A stretch of DNA of 64,000 nucleotides, taken from assembly GCF_002939475.1 (NCBI RefSeq), contig NZ_PKFQ01000001.1:5329001-5393000 (forward strand), in the 5' to 3' direction. Numbering within the stretch: the stretch's first letter is position 1; each line of letters opens with the position of its first letter. Under the pieces are notes generated by a model. It had not been told where the DNA came from and ran no database searches. It saw nothing but the letters and a program-made list of their open reading frames with translations. Below, one piece after another: positions 34,830 to 43,300 of this stretch. The position numbers were made by a program, and so were the translations under genes. The DNA is from Streptomyces cinnamoneus (lineage in GTDB: Bacteria > Actinomycetota > Actinomycetes > Streptomycetales > Streptomycetaceae).

Positions 34830-35816
34830 GTGAGCGGCTACACCAAAGCGGATCTGAAGGCGCGGGCGGGCGCGCGGTCCTTCGAGCGTGGCCAGGAATA
34901 TCTGGACGCGGTGACTGTGACGGAATTCGGCGACAGCTTGGTTATCGCGATGGTCCGGGGATCCAAAGTCTACGAAGTGGTAATGGAATTGGAGGTGCCC
35001 GAGGGGCCCGCTGGACGGTGCGACTGTCCGTACGGCCGCGAAGGTCACTTCTGCAAGCACCTCGTCGCGGTCGGACTGGCCCGGGGACGTGGAGGCGGTG
35101 ATCGCGGTGCACGCGGCCGACCTCGCCCCGGACGGCAGCACCCATCTCGCCATCGCCCGTGAGCTGGATGCCGTCGGCCGCCGGGGCGAAGCGCTGAGCT
35201 AGGCGGAACGCGGCATCGCCGAAGCTCAGGACCCCGCCGGCAGAAGCCTCGACCTCATCGACTACCTCTGCACCCGATACGCCCAGGCCGACCAGCCTTC
35301 CCGTGCCGTCGAGCTGCGCCGCGACCACTTCACCGCCCGCCCCACAGCGGCCGCCTACCAGCAGTTGCGCGGTGCGACCCAGGCCGCTGGCGACTGGCTG
35401 GCCGAACGGGAGCGTGCTCTCGCGGTGCTGCGCGCCGACGCCGGAGCGCATTCGCAGAGCCGGTACCGGGGCCCGGTCCTTGTTGACGTCCTCCTCGACG
35501 ACAAGGACCTCGATGCCGCCTGGCAGGCAGCGATCGGAACCGGGGCCGACGACACCCAGCGGCTCGTTCTCGCCGACCTCGCCCGCGCCTCCCGTCCCGC
35601 CGACGCACTCGGTGTGTACCTGCGGCTGGCCGAGCCCTTGAAACAGCGGACGGGCAGCCCGGTCTACGAGCACTGACCGGTCTGCTCCTCAGCGTGCGAG
35701 ACTGCCACCGCCGCCTGGGCACAGAGGAGGAGTTCACGGCCTACCTCACCGCTCTGCGTGCCGGCCAGAGGCGTAAGCGGAACCTGATGCGGATCCTGGA
35801 CGCACACGGTCTGTGA
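34830..35816 (+). pseudogene. SWIM zinc-finger protein, broken
   Basis: From GTG 34830 (GGGAGGGA upstream) the frame encodes a SWIM domain: CDCPYGREGHFCKHLVAVGL contains the CxC...CxH zinc ligands. A frameshift follows near 35090. The next frame continues as helical repeat sequence but has an in-frame TAG at about 35200 and a TGA near 35675. A last frame gives RDCHRRLGTEEEFTAYLTAL and ends at 35816. Together these outline one SWIM-type gene that has been inactivated by at least three lesions. Streptomyces SWIM proteins are often near defence or helicase genes. Confidence 0.75.
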
Positions 35817-36010
35817 CAGCGGTGGCGAGCGGGAGACATATCTCCGGCCGGGGCTTCACGGACGAGCCGTGCGCGCCCAAGAGCCTCACCCGAGCGCACC
35901 CCACTGACCGCCTCTTCCCCTCGAATACACTGCCGGTGCACCCCGGGGCGCACGCGGCACCGCCGCGTCGGGGAGCAGGCAGCCACCACCACACGGAAGG
36001 CCCGCAGCCC

Positions 36011-37198
36011 GTGGAGCCATTGAGGGACGACGACCCGCTGACCATCGGCGGATACACCCTGGTGTGCCGGCTCGGTGCCGGAGGCATGGGGCAGGTCTAC
36101 CTCGGGGAGTCCCCGGCGGGTCAGCAGGTCGCCGTGAAGATGATCAAGCCGTCGGTACTCGACGAGGACAGCAGGGCGCGGTTCCTGCTCGAAGTAGACA
36201 GCCTCAAGACGGTGTACGGTCCGTTCATCGCGTCCTTCGTCGCCGCGGACGCCCAGGCGGAACGGCCCTGGCTGGCCGTCGAGTTCGTCGCCGGGCCGGA
36301 TCTGCTGACCTTCGTCACCGGGCGCGGGCCGCTGCCGCTCGCGGAGACGGCGAGCCTCGGGGCCCTGCTGGCCGAAGGACTCGGCATCGTGCACGAGGCG
36401 GGGCTGCTGCACCGCGACCTCAAGCCGCAGAACATCCTGCTCGCTCCGCACGGACCCAAGGTGATCGATTTCGGTCTCGCCGTGCTCGCCGAGCGACGCT
36501 CCACCCTGACGGCCACCGGTGTGGTCGTCGGCTCCGTCCTGTGCATGCCGCCAGAGCAGGCCCGGGGCGAGCACCATCTCGATCCCTCCGCGGATGTCTA
36601 CGCGCTGGGCGCGGTCCTGCTCTACGCGGCCACCGGCCACTACCCCTACACAGGCCCCAGCTGGCAGGCCGTCGCACTCAAGATCGAGGACCCGGCCACC
36701 CCGCCGGATCTGAGCGGTCTGCCTCCTCAGCTGGAACCGCTGATCTCCGGGATGCTCGCCCTGGATCCCGCTGCCCGGCCGACGCTGGCACAGGTCATCG
36801 CGGAGCTCGTGCAGGTCATGGCGGGCCAGGGGCTGACCGCCGCCCAGGCCAAGCGCCGGCTCACGGACCTGACCCCTGGGGTCATGCTGCCCGAGCCACC
36901 TGCATCGCCCGGGGCCGGAGGGCTCCCCGACGGCTGGACCGGCTACACGCCGACCGTCGTGGACGTGGCCGCGCGGGAGGACGACGAGACACCGCGAGCC
37001 GAGGAGGCGCCGGAGGAGCGGGGCAGCTCCCGGGCCGAGGGGGAGCCTGCACCCTCTGCTGCCGACGCGCCCAGCGAGGTGTCCGCCCCGGCAGGCTCGG
37101 AGGGGAGCGGCCCGTCACGGAAGGGCGTCCAGCTGTCCGTGCCGCTGCGGATCGCCGAGGCTCTGAGGGGTGAGTACGCGCGCGACGCGCGCTTCTGA
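36011..37198 (+). CDS. Ser/Thr protein kinase, Hanks type
   Basis: A 395-residue kinase from GTG 36011, with GGAAGG upstream. The alternative start at 35813 adds a poor N-terminus that no kinase shares. Motifs in order are the glycine loop LGAGGMGQVYLG, lysine K43 in VAVKMI, the catalytic loop LHRDLKPQNIL (D136), DFG at D153, and the CMPPEQARG activation segment. The C-terminal 110 residues are acidic, Pro/Ala-rich and probably disordered. There is no membrane segment or PASTA sensor, so it is cytoplasmic. It precedes the helicase-methyltransferase genes by 192 bp in the same direction and could regulate them, as PglW-type kinases do in other systems; this is inference. Confidence 0.88.
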   Translation: MEPLRDDDPLTIGGYTLVCRLGAGGMGQVYLGESPAGQQVAVKMIKPSVLDEDSRARFLLEVDSLKTVYGPFIASFVAADAQAERPWLAVEFVAGPDLLTFVTGRGPLPLAETASLGALLAEGLGIVHEAGLLHRDLKPQNILLAPHGPKVIDFGLAVLAERRSTLTATGVVVGSVLCMPPEQARGEHHLDPSADVYALGAVLLYAATGHYPYTGPSWQAVALKIEDPATPPDLSGLPPQLEPLISGMLALDPAARPTLAQVIAELVQVMAGQGLTAAQAKRRLTDLTPGVMLPEPPASPGAGGLPDGWTGYTPTVVDVAAREDDETPRAEEAPEERGSSRAEGEPAPSAADAPSEVSAPAGSEGSGPSRKGVQLSVPLRIAEALRGEYARDARF

Positions 37199-37390
37199 GG
37201 AGCCGATCGCTCACCTCCGCAGCCGCCGAAGCACGCGCGGTCAGGGGCCGGCACCATCAAGGGGCCGCCGTGTGATTGGGCCTCGCCCTTGGCTACCGGC
37301 ATTCGGTCCCGACCCTCATACACCCCATGAAACACTTGGGGCGTAGGGATCACGCCGCATTTCCCGGCACGACCGACGGAGGAACGACGG

Positions 37391-40363
37391 GTGGCAGAGC
37401 AGGGGCAGACCCGGTACCCACCAGGGGCCCAGATCCTCGTGCGGGACGAGGAGTGGCTGGTCAGGACCGCGAGGCGGACCGACCACGACGGTGACCGGAT
37501 CGAAGCCATCGGCGTCTCCGAGTTCGTACGGGACGAAGAAGCCGTCTTCTTCACCGGCATCGACACGGTCGAGCTCCTCGAACCGGAGAAGACGCTCCTG
37601 GTACCCGACACCTCCTCCTACTTCCGGCGCGCACGGCTCTTCCTCGAAGCGGTCCTGCGCAAGACGCCCCTGCCGCAGTCCGAACGCGGCCTCGCCCTGG
37701 CCGACCGCTTCCTCCTCGATCCGCTTGCCCACCAGCAGCGCCCCGCGGAGCTCGCCCTGTCGATGCGCAACCTCCGCCCCCGCATCCTGATCGCCGACGT
37801 CGTGGGCCTGGGCAAGACGCTGGAGATCGGTCTCACCCTGGCCGAGCTCATTCGCCGCGGCCGCGGCGAGCGCATCCTCGTCGTAACCCCTCAGAGCGTC
37901 CTGGAGCAGTTCCAGCACGAGCTGTGGACCCGCTTCTCGATCCCGCTGGTGCGACTCGACTCGCTCGGCATCCAGCGCATCCAGCGTGAGATCCCCGCCG
38001 GACGCAACCCGTTCACCCACTACAAGCGCGTCATCATCTCCGTCGACACGCTCAAGAACATCGGCCAGTACCGGCACCATCTGGAACGCATCCAGTGGGA
38101 CGCGGTCGTCATCGACGAGTCCCACAATCTCATCAACCAGGGCAGCCAGCGCCGGGCCCTCGCCGAGACCCTCTCCCCGCGCACCGACGCCCTTCTGCTG
38201 GCCAGCGCCACTCCGCACAACGGCGACAAGCGGTCTTTCGCCGACCTGGTCTCGCTTCTCGACCCCGCGGCCATCGTGGACCGCGACCACTACGACCCGG
38301 CAGGCGATCTCGGGCACCTCTTCATCCGGCGCACGAAGATCAGCCCCGAGGTCCGCAACGGCATCGGCGACGAGTGGGCGGACCGGGGCCCCACCCTGTC
38401 ACTGCACTGTCCGGCGACCGAGGCCGAGGAGCGGATCTTCGCCGAGCTGACCGAGCACTGGCTGCCCGCACCCTCCGGCAGCACCGAGTTCGGCACGGCG
38501 GACCGGGAGCGGACCTCCGTGAGCACCGATCCGCTGTTCGCCTACAACGTCCTCAAGACCTTCCTGTCCTCACACATCGCCCTCAAGGAGACGGTCGAGC
38601 GCCGGGTCGTCGCCCTCGGGAAGAAGGCGCGGGACATGGCGGCCGAGGGCAGGCAGCCGGACCCGGCGATCGGCGAGGAGCAAGCCGCCCTGGCCCGGCT
38701 GGGTGCCCTCATCGACTCCATGGGTGATGGCAGGGCGCCGGGGGACTCCGCCAAACTGGACGCCCTCGTCGAACAGCTGAAGGACATCGGTGTCGGGCCG
38801 GGCAGCGACACGCGGACCGTCGTCTTCTCCGAGCGGGTGCCCACCCTCAAGTGGCTGGCGGAGGTGGTCCCCGCACGCCTCGGCTTCACTCCCGGCAAGG
38901 ACGGGAAGACCAAGGCCGTGAGGGTCATGCACGGCGGGCTCAGCGAAGAGGAACAGCGCCTGATCCGCGAGGAGTTCAGTCTCGCCGGGGCTCCGGTCCG
39001 GCTGCTGTTCACCGGTGACGTCGCCTCCGAAGGCGTCAACCTGCACCGCCAGTGCCACCATCTCATCCACTACGACATCCCGTGGTCGCTGATCCGCATC
39101 GAGCAGCGCAACGGGCGCATCGACCGGTACGGGCAGCGCCACGAGCCGCAGTTCCGGGCGCTGATCCTCACCTCCGCCCAGCCGGGTGCCAAGGACGACA
39201 GGACCGTGGCCGAGAAGCTCCTCGCACGCGAGGAGGAGGCCCACAAGCTGAACGGCACCGCCGAGGCGGAGACCGGTTACTACCGTGCCGACGAGGAGGA
39301 ACGGCGCCTCATCAGGGAACTGGTGGAGGGCCGCACGGTCGAGGACTTCCTCGCGTCCGCGCCCGCCGCGGACGACGCCGACCTGGCGGGACTGTTCGGC
39401 CAGGTCGACACCATCACTGAGGGGGAACCGCCGAAGCGCGCGGAACTCCTCTCGCTCTTCGACGGGGACGCGGCGGCGTTCGTCGACACGGCGCTCGCGG
39501 AGCTGTACGAGGACCGGGCCGAGGACCTCATCGGCCTGTCCCGCAGAGAGGACGCCCTCGACCGTCCCTATCTTTCCCTCTCCCCGGCCAAGGCGCCCGA
39601 CCTGCTGCGCCGCCTCAAGGCTCTGCCGCCCTCCTACCTGAAGGAACAGGGCGTGGCCGAGCGCATGATCCTGACGTTCGACCGCGGCCTGGCCCAGGAG
39701 AAGCTGACCGAGGCCCGTGAGGCCACGGGCACCATCTGGCCCACCGTCTCCTTCCTGAGCGACATCCACCCGGTTGTGGAGTGGCTCACCGACAAGGTGC
39801 TGGTGCAGTTCGGGCGCCAGGAGGCACCGGTCATCACCTCCCCGTACGTGGATCACCCGACCTTCCTCATCCAGGGCATCTACTCCAATGCGCTGGGCCG
39901 CCCCACGGTCGTGCGGTGGATGGCCGTCAGCGCCGACCCCGATGTCCCTGTCGGGACGATGACCGATGCCCTGCACGCCGCGAAGGTGGGGCCCGCCCTC
40001 GCCCGCACCGGCGATCCCCGCGACCTCGCCCACCTCCAGTCGCTGGTCCCCGCGGCAGTGGCGAGAGCCCGCGCTCACCTGGAGACGTACAAGGACGAGT
40101 GGGCGGAGCAGATCAGCGGCCCGCTGGCCGAGTACCGCGCCCGTCTTTCCGACTGGCGACAGGACTCCCTGGACTCCCTCTCCGGCGGGAGCGCCCGGCG
40201 GGAGCGGCAGATCGAGGAGACGGCCGACGAACAGGCCCATCTCCTCGACCAGCTGACCACCACCGGCCTTCCCCTGCTGCGGGTGCTGGCGGTCCTGGAC
40301 AAACCCGCCGCCGACGCCCCGGACCACACCTCCGACAACGCCTCCGAATCGGCGGAGAACTGA
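37391..40363 (+). CDS. SNF2/HepA-type helicase (DrmD-like)
   Basis: A 990-residue SF2 translocase from GTG 37391, with GGAGGAACG upstream. Motifs are Walker A ADVVGLGKTLEIGL near residue 136, Walker B VIDESHNL near 243, SATPHNGDK (motif III), and EQRNGRIDRYGQRHEP (motif VI) near 573. The N-terminal strand-rich region (residues 10-75) and the long C-terminal part resemble HepA/RapA-like proteins found beside DNA methylases. In DISARM class 1 the drmD gene has this look and sits next to drmMI, as here. It should use ATP to move on or remodel DNA. One base separates its stop from the start of the methyltransferase gene. Confidence 0.88.
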   Translation: MAEQGQTRYPPGAQILVRDEEWLVRTARRTDHDGDRIEAIGVSEFVRDEEAVFFTGIDTVELLEPEKTLLVPDTSSYFRRARLFLEAVLRKTPLPQSERGLALADRFLLDPLAHQQRPAELALSMRNLRPRILIADVVGLGKTLEIGLTLAELIRRGRGERILVVTPQSVLEQFQHELWTRFSIPLVRLDSLGIQRIQREIPAGRNPFTHYKRVIISVDTLKNIGQYRHHLERIQWDAVVIDESHNLINQGSQRRALAETLSPRTDALLLASATPHNGDKRSFADLVSLLDPAAIVDRDHYDPAGDLGHLFIRRTKISPEVRNGIGDEWADRGPTLSLHCPATEAEERIFAELTEHWLPAPSGSTEFGTADRERTSVSTDPLFAYNVLKTFLSSHIALKETVERRVVALGKKARDMAAEGRQPDPAIGEEQAALARLGALIDSMGDGRAPGDSAKLDALVEQLKDIGVGPGSDTRTVVFSERVPTLKWLAEVVPARLGFTPGKDGKTKAVRVMHGGLSEEEQRLIREEFSLAGAPVRLLFTGDVASEGVNLHRQCHHLIHYDIPWSLIRIEQRNGRIDRYGQRHEPQFRALILTSAQPGAKDDRTVAEKLLAREEEAHKLNGTAEAETGYYRADEEERRLIRELVEGRTVEDFLASAPAADDADLAGLFGQVDTITEGEPPKRAELLSLFDGDAAAFVDTALAELYEDRAEDLIGLSRREDALDRPYLSLSPAKAPDLLRRLKALPPSYLKEQGVAERMILTFDRGLAQEKLTEAREATGTIWPTVSFLSDIHPVVEWLTDKVLVQFGRQEAPVITSPYVDHPTFLIQGIYSNALGRPTVVRWMAVSADPDVPVGTMTDALHAAKVGPALARTGDPRDLAHLQSLVPAAVARARAHLETYKDEWAEQISGPLAEYRARLSDWRQDSLDSLSGGSARRERQIEETADEQAHLLDQLTTTGLPLLRVLAVLDKPAADAPDHTSDNASESAEN

Positions 40364-40364
40364 C

Positions 40365-43300
40365 GTGACGTATGACTCGCTGATCAACCACGGCGACTAC
40401 CTCTCGGCGCACTACCTCGCCGAAGTGCTCCCGAAGGACCTCAAGGCCAAGGACGGCCTCCTCGCCCGCTGGGCCGAGACCGAGGAGCAGGCGAGGCGCG
40501 CCCACGCCGCCGCGGTCGCCGAGGCCAAGGCCGAAGGCCGGGACCCCGCCGCCGTTCCGCCGCGCGCCCGCACCCCGCGCGAGGGCCTGCGCGCCCTGCA
40601 CGGCCCCTACTTCGCGTCCCGCGCCGACTTCGCGCGCGACGCGGAAGCGCTCGCCGAACCGGACGCGCCCGTCCCCGCCGACTGGTCCAAGCGCCTCACC
40701 GAGCTCCACCTCGCCACCCTGCACGCACTCGGCTACGCGGACGCTCACGAACAGGCCGTAGCGGTCCACCGTGCCGGGCACGACCACACCGTCCAGGCCC
40801 TGCACGTCGAGCCCGGCCTGGTCGCCGTCGCCTGTGGCTGGACTGCCGAGCCCGACGCGGCCCTGGACCCGGACGGCGCGGGCCGTCTGCTGCACCCGGT
40901 GGCGCTGGAGGCGTCGGCCCGCCTCACCGACGCGAAGGCCCTCGCCGACTTCCTCTTCGAGTGCGAGGAGCCGCCCCGTTACGTCCTGCTGCTCGTCGGC
41001 GGCGTCATCGTCCTCGCGGACCGTCTCGCCTGGCACGAGGGCCGTTACCTCGCCGCCGACCTGGACGCCGCCCTCAACCGGCGCGACGACCGCAACGGCG
41101 GCGAGCTCGACACCATCGCCGCGCTGTTCGGCGCGGACTCGCTGCGTGTGCCCGAGGAGGGCGGCACGGCCCCGCTCGCCTCTTTCGTCGACAAATCCGG
41201 CAAGCACGCCGTCGGTGTCTCCACCGAGTTGCGCGAAGGCCTGCGCCTGTCCGTCGAGTGGATCGCCAACGAGGTCCTGGCCCGGCTGCGGGACCAAGGA
41301 GTTACGCCGCAGCAGCTCGACGACCCGGCCCGCCTCGCCAAGGAACTCAGCCGCGAGTCGCTGCGCTACCTCTACCGCATTCTGTTCCTGTTGTATGCCG
41401 AGGCCCAGCCGTCGCTCGGCATCCTGCCCGCCGACGACCCCGAGTACGCGCGCGGCTACGGCCTCCAGCGCCTCGGCGACCTCGTCGTACGCGACCTGGT
41501 CGGCGAGCGCTCCCGGCGCGGATTCCACCTGTACGAATCCCTCGACCTGCTCTTCCGGCAAGTCGAGGAGGGCCACCGGCAATACGGCAGCGAGCCCGAG
41601 GACCTGGCCGCCGAGGCCGCCGACCGCGCCGCCACCGAGGCCGAGCGGGAGGCCGCCGCGCTGCTCGCCTCCGGTGACATCTCCCGGGACGAGTACACCG
41701 AGCGCGTCCGCGAGGCCGACCGCTCCCGCAAGGCCGCCGCCCGCAGCGCCGATATGGGTCTGCGATTCGAGCCGCTGCGCTCGGAGCTGTTCCAGAAGGA
41801 CGCCGTACGCCTCATCTCGGCCGACCGGATCGAGAACCCGTCGTACGAGGAGGGCTCCGGGCAGCCCGAATTCCTGGACACCCGGCTGCGCAACGAGACC
41901 CTGCACAAGGTGCTGCGCCGGCTGATGCTCACCAAGGGCAAGGGGCGCGAGCGCGGCGGCTTCATCTCGTACGCACAGCTCGGCATCAACCAGCTCGGCG
42001 CGGTCTACGAGGGGCTGATGTCCTACACCGGCTTCATCGCCGAGGAGGACCTGTACGAGGTCGCCAAGGGCGGCGACCCCTCCGGGGGCAGCTGGATGAT
42101 CCCGGCCTCCCGGGTTCAGGACTACCCCGACGAGGTGTTCGTCCAGCGCCCCCACGAGGAGACCGGCCGCCCGCTGCGCGTCGTTCACCCCAGGGGCTCG
42201 TTCGTGTACCGCCTGGCGGGCCGCGACCGGCAGACCTCCGCCTCGTACTACACCCCGAAGTCCCTGACCGAAGTCACTGTCGAGCTGGCGCTCAAGCACC
42301 GCCTCGACCAGGACGGCACGACCACGCCGGCCCGCGAGCTGCTGGAGTGGAAGATCTGCGAGCCCGCTCTCGGCTCGGGCGCGTTCCTCAACGAGGCCAT
42401 CGACCAGGTCGCGGCCGAGTATCTGCGCCGCCGCGAGGAGGAGCTGGGCCGCCGCGTCGACCCCGAGCAGCGCCAGATCGAACTTCAGAAGGTCAAGGCG
42501 TACGTCGCCCTCCACAATGCGTACGGCGTCGACCTGAACGCCACCGCCGTGGAGCTGGCCGAGGTCTCTCTCTGGCTCAACTCCATGCACCCCGGCATGC
42601 GCGCCCCGTGGTTCGGCCTGCACCTGCGGCGCGGCAACTCCCTCATCGGGGCCGGCCGCAAGGTGTACGCGGCGGACGCCCTGCCGGACGGGCTGTGGCT
42701 GTCGAAGAAGGCGCCTCTGGCACCCACCGAGCTGCCCTTCCGGGACGGTGACCTGCCGGAAGGCGCCGTCCACCACTTCCTCCTCCCGGCCGTCGGCTGG
42801 GGTGCGGTCGCGGGGGAGAGCGAGGCGAAGAAGCTGGCGGAGCAGCAGGCGCTGGCGCTCGGCAAGTGGCGCAGGGGCATCCAGAAGGCACCCAAGGCGC
42901 CCAAGCCCTTCGAGGAGCGGGACGACGAGCCGCAGGAGAAGCGGCAGAAGCGTTACGACCGGTGGGCCAAGGCCGCGTCGAAGACCGAGCTGGTGCGCCT
43001 CCAGCGCGTCGCCCGTCGAGCCGAGTTCCTGTGGAGCCTGGTCGCCAAGCGCCTGGAACTGTCCGAGCGGAAGGTGTCCCGGCGGATCGACGTCTGGGGT
43101 GCGGACTGGCTGACGCCGTCGGAGGAGGCGGCGGACAAGCAGAAGATCCTCGACGACCTGACGGTGCCCGGCACGCCGTACTGGCGGCTGAAGACGGTCA
43201 TGGACGCGTGGTGCGCGCTGTGGTTCTGGCCGCTGGACCAGGTGGAGCTGCTGGACGGCTCGGCTCCGGAGTACGGGCCGGGTGGCGGGGTGCTCCGGGA

